Shown one piece after another: positions 8,460 through 17,031 of a stretch of 64,000 bases of DNA; within the stretch, counting starts at the first letter, position 1; each line of letters starts with the position of its first letter. Source of the DNA: Flaviflexus sp. (GTDB lineage Bacteria > Actinomycetota > Actinomycetes > Actinomycetales > Actinomycetaceae); the NCBI GenBank assembly GCA_030537635.1, contig JAUNVM010000001.1, positions 20,992-84,991 on the forward strand. Direction: 5' to 3'. The position numbers and the translations under genes are program-made. Below the pieces are notes generated by a model. It did no database searches, had not been told where the DNA came from, and saw nothing but the letters and a program-made list of their open reading frames with translations.

Positions 8460-9827
8460 TCAGGTGGGCAGCACGGCCCGGGTCGCAGCGGCCAGGTCGG
8501 GGACCTCGAGAACGTCGAGCCCCGACTTTTTCTTCACATTGGCACCGGCCGGCACGAGCGCGCGGGTGAAGCCGAGCCGAGAAGCTTCCGATAGTCGCTG
8601 TTCAAGGCCGATGACGGGACGAATCTCCCCGGTCAGCGACACCTCGCCGAGGGCGAGAACGCCGGGGGCGAGCGGCAGATCAAGGCTGGCAGAGGCGAGC
8701 GAGAGGGCGGCCGCAAGATCGGTGGCCGGCTCGGCCGCCCGGGCCCCGCCCACCGTCGCCACGAAAATGTCCTTGCGGTCCAGGTCAATGCCGAGACGGG
8801 ACTGCAGCACCGCCACCATCATCGCCACCCGGGCCGAATCCACTCCCGAGGTGGTGCGTCGGGGCGGACCGGCGGGAGACACCGCGAGGGATTGGATCTC
8901 CACCGGCATGGGCCGGCGCCCCTCGAGAGTGATGGTCACGCACGTGCCCGGCACGGTGCGGGCCCGGTCGGAAAGGAAGAGCCCCGAGGGATCGGGCAGC
9001 TCATTGATGCCCTCATCGACGAGCTCAAAGCAGCCCACCTCATCGGTGGGGCCATAGCGGTTTTTCACGGCGCGCACCATGCGCAGGCGGGAATGCCGAT
9101 CGCCGTCGAACTGGCAGACGACGTCAACGAGATGCTCGAGCACCCGCGGGCCGGCAATGGAACCGTCCTTCGTCACGTGGCCGACGAGGAGGACGGGCAG
9201 GTTACGGGACTTGGCCAGATGGACGAGGGCCGAGGTGACAGCCCGGACCTGCGACACCGATCCGGCGGCCGAGTCGACCTGGGTGTCAATGATGGTCTGA
9301 ACGGAGTCGACGATGAGGAGGGAGGGCCGAAGCTCCTCCACGTGGGCGATCATCGAGGACAGGTCGGCATCAGCGGCAATCTTGAGGTTCTCGCACATGG
9401 CGCCGATGCGCTCGGCGCGCAGGCGAACCTGGGAGGCCGATTCCTCAGCCGAAATGTAGAGAACGGGAGGCGTGTGGCTGCGCGCCATCTTCGCACCCAC
9501 GTCCAGCAGCAGCGTCGACTTGCCGACTCCCGGCTCCCCGGCCAGGAGGATCACCGCGCCGGGAACCAGCCCGCCGCCGAGCACCCGGTCAAGCTCGCCC
9601 ACCCCGCTCGTCGTGCGCTCCGACGCTGACGGAGCCACCTCGGTAATCGGCTGCAGGGTGCTTTGCGGGGTCAGCGGTGCCGGGCCCGACCGGGAGGGGC
9701 TGGCCGGGGAGGGCCGAAATTCCTCCATCGTCCCCCACTGCCCACAGGACTGGCAGCGGCCCACCCACTTTCCCGTGGTCCAGCCACAGTCGCTGCACAC
9801 AAAGGACACTGCCGATTTCTTTGCCAT
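8460..9827 (-). CDS. radA: DNA repair protein RadA
   Basis: RecA-like branch-migration ATPase used in recombinational repair. The 455 residues begin with a four-Cys zinc finger (CSDCGW then CQSCGQWG). Then come Walker A AGEPGVGKSTLLL, the RadA-specific KNRYG motif (VKNRYGPTDEVG, a common variant of KNRFG) and a C-terminal Lon-protease-like domain (LSLASASLDLPLAPGVLALGE region). Length and domain order are normal for the family. It is convergent with the gene ending at 8455, only 4 bases apart. Confidence 0.97.
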   Translation of the reverse strand: MAKKSAVSFVCSDCGWTTGKWVGRCQSCGQWGTMEEFRPSPASPSRSGPAPLTPQSTLQPITEVAPSASERTTSGVGELDRVLGGGLVPGAVILLAGEPGVGKSTLLLDVGAKMARSHTPPVLYISAEESASQVRLRAERIGAMCENLKIAADADLSSMIAHVEELRPSLLIVDSVQTIIDTQVDSAAGSVSQVRAVTSALVHLAKSRNLPVLLVGHVTKDGSIAGPRVLEHLVDVVCQFDGDRHSRLRMVRAVKNRYGPTDEVGCFELVDEGINELPDPSGLFLSDRARTVPGTCVTITLEGRRPMPVEIQSLAVSPAGPPRRTTSGVDSARVAMMVAVLQSRLGIDLDRKDIFVATVGGARAAEPATDLAAALSLASASLDLPLAPGVLALGEVSLTGEIRPVIGLEQRLSEASRLGFTRALVPAGANVKKKSGLDVLEVPDLAAATRAVLPT

Positions 9828-9985
9828 GAATCCAGCCTAACGGCTCCGGTGGACAGCTTTGCCGGGCAGCCCCAGCGGACGATGAGCGGGGCCGGATATC
9901 GGGGCGCACGGATGTGGTGGAGGTGGCGCCGGTGAGGCTTCGGGCGAGTGGCGCGCTGCAGGCGCGAAGCTACCGGGCGCTAGGG

Positions 9986-10654
9986 CTAGTTCCGAGCCGC
10001 GAAAGCGTCGAGGAGTTCGGCATTGCCGGAGACGATGATGATGTCATCCTCGGAAATCCGGGTGGCGGAGGTGGCGTACTCGAAGGGCTCATCGGGGGAT
10101 TTGACGCCGAGAATGTTGACGCCGTAGCGCTCGCGGATCTTCGACTCGCCGATGGTGAATCCGCGCAGCTCAAGCGGCGGGCGCATCTTGACGATGGTGA
10201 AATTGTCTTCCATTTCGATGAAGTCAATCATCCGCCCCGCCACCATGTGGGCGACCCGCCTCCCGGCATCGTGCTCGGGGAAAACGCGCCGGTGGGCGCC
10301 AATCTTCTCGAGGATGCGACCGTGATCGCGCGAGGTGGCCTTCGCCCAGATCTCCGGCACTCCCATCTCCACGAGATTCGCGGTGGTGAGCACGGAGGCC
10401 TCAAGGGAGGAGCCCACCCCGACGACGGCAACCCGGAAGTCTTTAGCGCCAAGCTGCTCGAGCGCCTCCTTGGAGGTGGCATCCGCCTCGACGACGGTGA
10501 AACGGTGCGACCAGTGGTTGGCGAGCTCGGGGTCCTTCTCGACGGCGAGCACCTCGCGGTCAGCATCCGCCAGGGACATGGCGACGGCGGAACCGAAGCG
10601 TCCCAGCCCGATGACAAGGACCGCGCCGAGCTGATCGTCTGCCTTGCGTGCCAT
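9986..10654 (-). CDS. ktrA: Potassium-uptake regulatory subunit (KtrA/TrkA family)
   Basis: 222-residue cytosolic gating subunit. The N-terminal RCK domain has a Rossmann loop VIGLGRFGSAVA, and an acidic residue ends strand 2 (AVEKD) for nucleotide binding. A TrkA-C domain follows at about residues 140-220. It starts at ATG 10654, 6 bases after AAAGGAG; the open frame further upstream is not conserved-looking. It lies directly downstream of the TrkH/KtrB-type pore gene in the same direction, which supports a two-component Ktr system. Confidence 0.93.
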   Translation of the reverse strand: MARKADDQLGAVLVIGLGRFGSAVAMSLADADREVLAVEKDPELANHWSHRFTVVEADATSKEALEQLGAKDFRVAVVGVGSSLEASVLTTANLVEMGVPEIWAKATSRDHGRILEKIGAHRRVFPEHDAGRRVAHMVAGRMIDFIEMEDNFTIVKMRPPLELRGFTIGESKIRERYGVNILGVKSPDEPFEYATSATRISEDDIIIVSGNAELLDAFAARN

Positions 10655-10784
10655 GATTCTCCTTTGTCGTTGACGGGTCCCGGTGGGGGCCACATGATGA
10701 TGATAGCGGGCCGGGGCCGGCGGTCGGGATGCGGTTAAGCATGCCCGTGGATCTGCGCGCGGATACGCGGGGGCAGGCCGATGC

Positions 10785-12203
10785 CTAACCGATGAGCGGA
10801 CGCTCCTCGGGCAGGCGGATGAGGCGCTGCTGCTCGCGGATGGCGAGGGCGGCGGCAAGGGTCATCGTACCGGTGCGCCCGGTGAACATGAGGCCGATGA
10901 GAATGAGCTTTCCGCTCGCGGGAAGGAGCGGGGACAAGCCGACGGAGAGGCCACACGTGGCGAAGGCGGAAATAACCTCGAAGAGGATGTGCTCGAGCGG
11001 GGCGTCGGTGAAGTGAAGGAGGGCGAGGCAGCCGGCCCCGACGAGCGAGGCGCCAAGGACGGCGGCGGCAACGGCGAGGCGAAGGGTGGAGGCGGGGATC
11101 CGCCAGCCGAATGCGCCCATGTCCCGGTCGCCCCGGGCCTCGGCGACGATGGCGAGGAGGAGTACGGCGAAGGTGCCGACCTTGATGCCGCCCGCGGTCG
11201 AGGCTGAGCCTCCGCCGACAAACATGAGAGCGTCGAAGATAAAGAGGGTGGAGGGGGACAGTTCCGCCACATCCATGGTGGAAATACCCGAGGAGCGCGG
11301 GGTGGTGGAGTGAACGAGGGCGAGCAGGGTGCGCTCATCGGTTGGCAGCCCCGCCAAGGTTTGTGGATTTCCCCACTCGAAGGCGAGGAAGGCAGCCAGG
11401 GTGCCGAGCCACAGCAGGCCGTAGGTGGTGAGCGTGAGCTTGGTGTGCAGCGACCACTTCTTCGGCGAACGCCAATGCTCGGAGATGTCGACAATGACGG
11501 GGAAGCCGATGGCACCCAAGATCGTGCCGACGATGATGGGGAGGCAGAAACCCCAGTTGGCGGCCAGCGGCGCGAGCCCGCCCTCGACGATGACGAGACC
11601 GCCGTTGTTGAAGATGGACACCGCCATGAACAGCGAATGCCACATGGCCTCGATAAGCGGCTCGCCCCACGACAGATAAGAGGGCAGCAGGACCGCGGTG
11701 AGAAGCGCCTCGATGGTGAGCGAGGCGACGAGGACGGTGGTGACGAGCGAGCCCACATCGCCCAGCCGGGACTTGCGTTCGGAGGCGATGAGCATGCGTT
11801 GGGTGAGGCCGATGCGTTTGGAGACCGCCCGGCCGAGCAGCGAGGCCAGGGTCATGACGCCGAGGCCGCCGATCATCATGGAGATCATGATGGTGACGTG
11901 CCCGAAGGTCGTCCAGTACTCGGCCGTGTCGACGACCGTCAATCCGGTGACGCAAACGGCGGAGGTGGCGGTGAATAGGGCGTCAATGAAGGAAGCCGCA
12001 CCGGGCTGACGGGAGGCAAATGGTAGGCACAAGAGCAGGGTGGCGCCCGCAATAATGATGGCGAAGACAATAAGAACGAGGCGCGCGGGAGAATCGCGGG
12101 CAAGCCGCTCAATGAGCTCCCGCTTTCCGTCCTGGCTCGCCGGGCTCAGCGGCGTGACCTGGGTTTCTTCCTGGGCTGGCTGGGGCCCTTCGTGCTTCGA
12201 CAT
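10785..12203 (-). CDS. ktrB: Potassium-uptake pore subunit (KtrB/TrkH family)
   Basis: 472-residue membrane protein that conducts K+ (with Na+ in many Ktr systems). Four pore-loop repeats can be seen: TSAVCVTGLTVVDT, FNNGGLVIVEGG, TTPRSSGISTMDV and FATCGLSVGLSP, each with the selectivity-filter Gly. A charged 45-residue N-terminal extension precedes the first helix. It is followed 130 bases downstream by ktrA. Confidence 0.93.
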   Translation of the reverse strand: MSKHEGPQPAQEETQVTPLSPASQDGKRELIERLARDSPARLVLIVFAIIIAGATLLLCLPFASRQPGAASFIDALFTATSAVCVTGLTVVDTAEYWTTFGHVTIMISMMIGGLGVMTLASLLGRAVSKRIGLTQRMLIASERKSRLGDVGSLVTTVLVASLTIEALLTAVLLPSYLSWGEPLIEAMWHSLFMAVSIFNNGGLVIVEGGLAPLAANWGFCLPIIVGTILGAIGFPVIVDISEHWRSPKKWSLHTKLTLTTYGLLWLGTLAAFLAFEWGNPQTLAGLPTDERTLLALVHSTTPRSSGISTMDVAELSPSTLFIFDALMFVGGGSASTAGGIKVGTFAVLLLAIVAEARGDRDMGAFGWRIPASTLRLAVAAAVLGASLVGAGCLALLHFTDAPLEHILFEVISAFATCGLSVGLSPLLPASGKLILIGLMFTGRTGTMTLAAALAIREQQRLIRLPEERPLIG

Positions 12204-12319
12204 CCCTTCGAAGATACACCCCGAGACAGTGCTATTGCGCGGACATCACGCGAAATGGTGGGCAAACATAGGAATCGTGCCTTACACTGGTGGACAGTAT
12301 GACCCCTCAGGAAGAACGG

Positions 12320-12535
12320 ATGGCTATGTCGCAGATACCCTCGCCGGCGCCGCAGTTTATGACCGTGGCCGAAGTGGCGGAGATGACCCGGGTGTCGCGG
12401 ATGACCGTCTATCGCATGGTGCATGCCGGCGATCTGCCGGCCGTGCGGGTGGGCAATTCTTACCGGGTGCCGACTGAAGCCGTTGATGAATTGCTCTCAA
12501 AAACTGCGTATCAGGGTGAGGAACATCGCGCCTAG
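12320..12535 (+). CDS. Small helix-turn-helix DNA-binding protein (excisionase/BldC-like)
   Basis: 71 residues. The core FMTVAEVAEMTRVSRMTVYR, followed by a wing with GNSYRVP, is the MerR-like winged fold labelled excisionase family in databases. The start was chosen at ATG 12320, 5 bases after AGGAAG (12309-12314); in-frame GTG 12290 and ATG 12299 are alternatives. It is followed by the bS22-like gene, as in Mycobacterium (Rv0500A-Rv0500B), so it is a conserved chromosomal regulator and not evidence of a phage. A TACACT hexamer at 12283-12288 is a plausible -10. Confidence 0.85.
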   Translation: MAMSQIPSPAPQFMTVAEVAEMTRVSRMTVYRMVHAGDLPAVRVGNSYRVPTEAVDELLSKTAYQGEEHRA

Positions 12536-12619
12536 CCTGGATGCGGTATAGACTTCCCGGGTACCGAAATTGCGGGGACCTCCCGCTGCATACCCGATTT
12601 TGACGGAGGTAGAAGACCT

Positions 12620-12718
12620 GTGGGTTCCGTTATTAAGAAGCGCCGCAAGCGCATGTCGAAGAAGAAGCACCGCAAGCTGCTTCGCAAGACGCGCCACCAG
12701 CGCCGCAACAAGAAGTGA
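12620..12718 (+). CDS. bS22/mS38-like small ribosomal protein (AURKAIP1/COX24 domain), 32 residues
   Basis: A 32-codon gene starting at GTG 12620, with GGAGGT at 12605-12610. The product is extremely basic ([20 protein letters not shown] then [12 protein letters not shown]) and matches the actinobacterial Rv0500B-type peptide. That peptide is known as 30S protein bS22 in mycobacteria and is related to mitochondrial mS38. It should bind 16S rRNA near the decoding region. The position after the small helix-turn-helix gene is conserved in actinobacteria. Confidence 0.92.
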   Translation: MGSVIKKRRKRMSKKKHRKLLRKTRHQRRNKK

Positions 12719-12720
12719 TC

Positions 12721-12744
12721 AATGCGGGCCCTCGGGCCCGCATT
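12721..12744 (+). terminator. Hairpin after the bS22-like gene
   Basis: Perfect 11-bp inverted repeat AATGCGGGCCC / GGGCCCGCATT starting 3 bases after the stop codon. There is no U-tract, so it may act as a weak terminator or an mRNA-stabilising hairpin before the glutaredoxin-like gene. Confidence 0.6.
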
Positions 12745-12802
12745 CCGCTACCCGCGCACCGCGCCAGGGCCGGCAAGATCGGCGGAGGACCTCGGAGGAA
12801 TG

Positions 12803-13096
12803 ATGCGCAAGATTACCCTCGTGACCCGGACGGGCTGCCATCTGTGCGAGGCTGCCGCGAACACCCTGGCCGATCTTGATGTTGACCTCCTCATCGTCGA
12901 CATTGATGAGGTTGCGGGCCTGGAGCGCTTTTCTCATGAGGTGCCGGTGGTGTTGGATGGTCACTGGACGGCCGAAGAACCAGAGGCGGGCCGAGTCCTC
13001 ACCCGGCTCGTGGCCGCTCCGGCGGCGCTGAAGAAGGCGCTACGCCCGACACTGTGGCGCAGGATCACCGGGAAGCGGCCAAAGGGGCTAGGATAA
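12803..13096 (+). CDS. Glutaredoxin-like thiol oxidoreductase
   Basis: 97 residues of the glutaredoxin-like (DUF836) type found in actinobacteria (Rv0508-like). Strand ITLVTRTGCHLCEAAAN supplies a CHLC active-site motif. VPVVLDG contains the cis-Pro that follows the thiol site in thioredoxin folds. The basic C-terminal tail (LRPTLWRRITGKRPKG) is non-catalytic. Two consecutive ATGs (12800, 12803) follow GGAGG at 12794-12798; the second has better spacing. The redox partner is unknown. Confidence 0.8.
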   Translation: MRKITLVTRTGCHLCEAAANTLADLDVDLLIVDIDEVAGLERFSHEVPVVLDGHWTAEEPEAGRVLTRLVAAPAALKKALRPTLWRRITGKRPKGLG

Positions 13097-13116
13097 GCGC
13101 ACAGGGAAGGAGCCGC

Positions 13117-13590
13117 ATGTCGAATCACGAGCCCGAGTGGCTGACCGAGCGCGAACAGCGCGCTTGGCGTAACTATCTTCGCGCCACTTCTCAGCTGGCT
13201 ACTTTCGTCGGCCAGGACCTGTTCGCAGCCTTTCAGATCACCCTCGCCAAGTACGAGGTTCTCGTCCGCCTCACCGAGGCGGAGGACGGCCAGATGCGAA
13301 TGTCGGAGCTTGCCGGAGACCTGGTGAGCTCGCGCTCGCGGCTGACCCGAACCGTGTCCTCGATGGAGGATGCCGGACTGGTGGAGCGGGAGGCCTGCAC
13401 GAAGGATCGGCGCGGCCGGCTCTGCCGGATCACGCCCAAAGGGCGGGCGCTGATCGAGCGCATGGCCCCCGTGCACGTGGCCTCGGTCCGCCGCCACCTA
13501 CTCGACAAGATTGGCCATGACAAACTGATGGTGCTCGGCGATATTATGGCCGAGCTGATTGATGAAGACGCGACCATCGCGGACCTATAG
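13117..13590 (+). CDS. MarR-family transcriptional regulator
   Basis: 157 residues with the MarR winged helix: YEVLVRLTEAEDGQMRMSEL, then LVSSRSRLTRTVSSMEDAGL and the wing DRRGRLCRITPKG. It starts at ATG 13117 with GGAAGGAG upstream. It lies between the glutaredoxin-like gene and the histidine phosphatase, in the same direction and with short gaps, so it is probably co-transcribed. Its operator and ligand are not evident. Confidence 0.9.
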   Translation: MSNHEPEWLTEREQRAWRNYLRATSQLATFVGQDLFAAFQITLAKYEVLVRLTEAEDGQMRMSELAGDLVSSRSRLTRTVSSMEDAGLVEREACTKDRRGRLCRITPKGRALIERMAPVHVASVRRHLLDKIGHDKLMVLGDIMAELIDEDATIADL

Positions 13591-13601
13591 GAGAAGCAGC
13601 T

Positions 13602-14273
13602 GTGGAACTGACGACGATTCACCTGGTCCGCCACGGCGAGGTCGATAACCCCACCGGGGTGCTCTACGGCCGTGCCCCGGGATTTCACCTCACCGACTTG
13701 GGCCGGGAGATGGCCGAGGCGGTGGGTGAGCGGTTTGCCGATGGTCATGACGTGCGCTTCATCATGGCCTCCCCGCTGGAGCGAGCGCAGGAAACCGCGC
13801 AGCCCACGGCGCGCGCCTTCAACCTTCCCATCGTCTCCGATGAGCGGCTCATCGAGGCGGATAATGCCTTCGAGGGGGTGGCCGTCAACAAGAATCGGCT
13901 CATCCTCGCCCACCCGCGCTACTACCCCTTGTACGTCAACCCGTTCCGTCCCTCGTGGGGAGAGGACTACAATCTCGTGGCCCGGCGCATGTCCGGCGCT
14001 ATTGCCACGGCCCTCGAGGAGGCTCGTGGCGGGGAGGCGGTGCTGGTGTCCCACCAGCTGCCGATCTGGACGATGCGCAGGTTTATTGAGCGCAAGCCCT
14101 TCGCCCACGACCCGCGCAAGCGCCAGTGCGCGCTCGCCTCGGTGCATTCCCTGACCTTCGTGGGCAATCAGCTGCTCGCCCTCGACTACTGGGAGCCGGC
14201 CGCCCACCTGCTCACCCAGGCTTCGGATATGGTTCCGGGAACGTCGGCCGCCGCCGAGGCCAAGGGGAACTAG
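13602..14273 (+). CDS. Histidine phosphatase (phosphoglycerate-mutase-like) family protein
   Basis: 223 residues. The phosphorylated His sits in LVRHGEVDNP, the acidic residue is probably in IEADNAFEGV, and the second His is in LVSHQLPIW. The same family member precedes resA-ccdA-resB-ccsA in mycobacteria (Rv0525), so the position is conserved although the substrate is unknown. GTG start with TAGGAGAAG upstream. The stop is immediately followed by the GTG of the resA-like gene. Confidence 0.9.
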   Translation: MELTTIHLVRHGEVDNPTGVLYGRAPGFHLTDLGREMAEAVGERFADGHDVRFIMASPLERAQETAQPTARAFNLPIVSDERLIEADNAFEGVAVNKNRLILAHPRYYPLYVNPFRPSWGEDYNLVARRMSGAIATALEEARGGEAVLVSHQLPIWTMRRFIERKPFAHDPRKRQCALASVHSLTFVGNQLLALDYWEPAAHLLTQASDMVPGTSAAAEAKGN

Positions 14274-14822
14274 GTGGCCAGGCTCTGGGCGCTGCTTGCC
14301 GCCGGCTCACTTGCACTTGCCGCCGGTGGATGCTCGTCGGTGGGCGGCGAGAATGACTACGAGGGGGCCGATGGCGCCTACGTCCTGTGGGAGGATGCGG
14401 AGCGGTCCGCCGCCATTGATGCCTCCGGGCAGACCTATTCCGGCGAGACGATCGATCTGGCCGAGCTGCGCGGCGCGCCCGTCCTCATCAACACCTGGTA
14501 TGCGGCGTGCCCGCCGTGCCGAGCCGAGGCGCCCGATCTTGCCAACCTCGCCGCCGAGCATCCATCCGTCACCTTCCTCGGCCTCAACAATCGCGATGAC
14601 GAGGCGGCGGCCACCGCTTTCGAACGCAGCTTCGACATTCCCTATCCCACCATCGCCGATGATGACGGATCGATGCTGGCCGCGCTGGCGGGAACGGTTC
14701 CGCTCAAAGCGGTGCCCACCACACTCGTGCTCGATCGGGAGGGCCGCCCCGCCGCCCGCTTCCTTGGCCAGATCGACCCCGGGGTGATTGACGGGATCCT
14801 CACCGACCTCGAGGCGGAGTAA
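14274..14822 (+). CDS. resA: ResA/TlpA-like thioredoxin lipoprotein
   Basis: Extracytoplasmic thiol reductase that keeps apocytochrome c cysteines reduced for haem attachment. The 182 residues start at GTG 14274 with an N-terminal hydrophobic segment and a lipobox-like LAAGGC. The thioredoxin fold carries the active site WYAACPPCRAEAP (CPPC) and cis-Pro in KAVPTTLVLD. It receives electrons from CcdA, encoded next with a 1-base overlap (TAATG). Confidence 0.93.
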   Translation: MARLWALLAAGSLALAAGGCSSVGGENDYEGADGAYVLWEDAERSAAIDASGQTYSGETIDLAELRGAPVLINTWYAACPPCRAEAPDLANLAAEHPSVTFLGLNNRDDEAAATAFERSFDIPYPTIADDDGSMLAALAGTVPLKAVPTTLVLDREGRPAARFLGQIDPGVIDGILTDLEAE

Positions 14823-15556
14823 TGCCCGGCTCGCTGGCCGACTCCTTCGCCGGTGCCGTCGCCTCCGGCCCCATGCTCGCGGCCCTTCCGGCGGCGATGA
14901 TTGCCGGCCTCGTCTCCTTCCTCTCCCCGTGCGTGCTACCCCTGCTTCCCGGCTACGTCGGCTACTTTGCCTCCCTGGCCCCCGCTTCCTCCTCCCGCTC
15001 GCGCCACCTCCTCGCCTCCTCGCTCGCCTTCGTCGCGGGATTCAGCACCGTTTTCGTCAGCCTCGGTATTCTCTTCTCCGCCGCGGGCGCGCGCCTGGCC
15101 CCCTACGAGGACATCATCGTCCGGGCCTGCGGGGTGCTTCTCATCGTCCTTGCCGCCGTCTTTATCGGCGGGCTCGGCTCTCTGCAACGAACCTGGCGGC
15201 CGGCGCGGCTCGGCGCGGGTGGCGGAGCCTTTGCTCTCGGGGCGATCTTTTCGCTCGGATGGAGCCCGTGCATGGGCCCCACCCTGGCGGCGGTGCTCTC
15301 CCTCGCTCTCACCTCCGGTTCGATGGTGCGCGGAGCGGTTCTCGCGCTGGCCTACTGCCTCGGCCTCGGCGTTCCCTTCATCGCGGCCGCCAGTGGCCTG
15401 GAGCACTCGGGTAAGCTCCTGGGATGGATGCGAAGGCACGGCCGGGCCATCCAGATCGCGGGCGGGCTGCTGCTCGCCGCCCTGGGTGTGGCGATGGCGA
15501 GCGGAGTATGGCTCGAGCTGCTTGACCGGGTCTCGGTGGGGGAGGTGGTGCTCTGA
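14822..15556 (+). CDS. ccdA: Thiol-disulfide transporter CcdA
   Basis: Six-helix membrane protein (244 residues) that moves reducing power from cytosolic thioredoxin to ResA. The paired redox Cys lie in SFLSPCVLPLLPGY and SLGWSPCMGPTLAA, both with the family Pro-Cys arrangement. The stop overlaps the resB start (TGATG). Confidence 0.96.
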   Translation: MPGSLADSFAGAVASGPMLAALPAAMIAGLVSFLSPCVLPLLPGYVGYFASLAPASSSRSRHLLASSLAFVAGFSTVFVSLGILFSAAGARLAPYEDIIVRACGVLLIVLAAVFIGGLGSLQRTWRPARLGAGGGAFALGAIFSLGWSPCMGPTLAAVLSLALTSGSMVRGAVLALAYCLGLGVPFIAAASGLEHSGKLLGWMRRHGRAIQIAGGLLLAALGVAMASGVWLELLDRVSVGEVVL

Positions 15557-17031
15557 TGAAACGCAGGGCCCGCTGGGCGTGGCGCCAGCTGACATCCATG
15601 CGCCTGGCCATCATCCTCCTGCTCATCCTCATCGTCGCCATTATTCCCGCGTCGATGCTGCCCCAGCAGCGCGATGATCCGGCGGCGGTGGCCGCCTGGG
15701 TGACCGAGCATGGCACGTGGGGTGAGATCGTCTCCGCCATTGGCCTCCTCGATGTGCTGCGCGCCCCCTGGTTTGCCGCCATCTACCTCCTGCTGTTTAT
15801 CTCCCTGCTCGGCTGTATCATCCCCCGCACCGGGCAGTGGGTGCGCCGCCTGCGTTCTCGCCCCGGCCGCATCCCCACCCGGCTCGACCGCTTTGACGGC
15901 TATGTTGAGGCGGCGTCCGAGGCCGGGGAGGAGGAGGTGGCGCGCAAGGTGGCCCGGGCGCTGCCCCGCTACCGCAGCGAGAAGGTGCCCGGTGGGGTGT
16001 CGCTGGAAAACGGATACCTGCGCGAGGGAGCTAATCTCCTTTTCCACATCTGCCTGTTCGCCATCCTCATCGTCTTTGCCCTCTCCCAGGCCCTGACCTA
16101 TCGCGGCCAGGCGATCGTCGTGGAGGGTGAGTCCTTCGTTAATTCCTCCCTCGCCTACGATTCCTTCACGAGTGGCACCCTCGTCGGCGAGGCCAAGATC
16201 GAGCCATTTAGGCTGCGCCTCGATGACATGGAGGCGAAGTTTGACGACGAGGGAAACGCCAGCCACTTCTCGGCCGAGATCACCGTCACCGAGCCGAATG
16301 GTGAGCCCCGCACCGAAGAACTTGCCCTCAACAATCCGGTCCGGGTCTCCGGCACCGACATCTTCCTGTCCGGTAATGGCTACGCCCCCCACCTCATCGT
16401 CACCGACGAGGATGGTGCGGTGGCCTTCGACGGCCACGTGGTCCTCGCCGATGTTGCGCCCGACTACATTTCCCGGGGAGTCGCCAAGATTCCCGACACG
16501 ACGAATCGCGAGCGCCAGCTCGGCCTCCAGCTCACCCTCTATCCGACGGCCGTGTGGATGGGAGAGTCCCTCATCTCCGTTTATCCCGGGCCCGTCAACC
16601 CGTATCTCGTGGCGCTCACCTGGATTGGCGACCTGGGATTGGATGATGGCAGGCCGCAAAACGTCTACGACCTGGATACGACGAAACTGGAGCTGCAAAC
16701 CGATTCCGGGGGTCTCGCGACCATGACGGTGCTGGAAAAGGGCCACACCGCGACCCTGCCGGGTGGAGCCACGCTGACGTTTGCGGGGCTGGATCGGTTT
16801 GCCGCCCTCGATTTCAATCACGCCCCGCTCACCGGCCTGCTCGGCTTCTTTGCCGTGCTCGGCTTCGCCTCGATCACCGCCTCCCTCCTGCTGCCGCAGC
16901 GGCGGATCTGGGTGCGCGTTAGTGAGGGGCGGATTTCTGCGGCGGGAATTGGCCGTTCCCATGATGATCGGGTGGGCGCGGATGTGCGGCGTGCGATAGG
17001 TTCGATAGTAGACATTGAGGAGGCCCTATGA
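15556..17031 (+). CDS. resB: Cytochrome c biogenesis protein ResB
   Basis: Membrane half of the system II haem delivery and cytochrome c synthase complex with CcsB. The 491 residues carry two or three N-terminal helices (SMRLAIILLLILIVAIIP; PWFAAIYLLLFISLLGCIIP), a large extracytoplasmic domain (about 175-420) and a last helix near LTGLLGFFAVLGFASITASL. Its stop overlaps the ccsB start by 4 bases (ATGA). Confidence 0.95.
   Translation: MKRRARWAWRQLTSMRLAIILLLILIVAIIPASMLPQQRDDPAAVAAWVTEHGTWGEIVSAIGLLDVLRAPWFAAIYLLLFISLLGCIIPRTGQWVRRLRSRPGRIPTRLDRFDGYVEAASEAGEEEVARKVARALPRYRSEKVPGGVSLENGYLREGANLLFHICLFAILIVFALSQALTYRGQAIVVEGESFVNSSLAYDSFTSGTLVGEAKIEPFRLRLDDMEAKFDDEGNASHFSAEITVTEPNGEPRTEELALNNPVRVSGTDIFLSGNGYAPHLIVTDEDGAVAFDGHVVLADVAPDYISRGVAKIPDTTNRERQLGLQLTLYPTAVWMGESLISVYPGPVNPYLVALTWIGDLGLDDGRPQNVYDLDTTKLELQTDSGGLATMTVLEKGHTATLPGGATLTFAGLDRFAALDFNHAPLTGLLGFFAVLGFASITASLLLPQRRIWVRVSEGRISAAGIGRSHDDRVGADVRRAIGSIVDIEEAL

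Noticed and set aside
12320-12535. Excisionase-type HTH as a sign of a prophage or integrative element
   Set aside because: No integrase, attachment repeats or phage genes nearby, and the gene sits in a conserved chromosomal neighbourhood.
15352-16962. 536-codon open frame opposite resB and the end of ccdA
   Set aside because: Antisense shadow of conserved operon genes, no recognisable domain.
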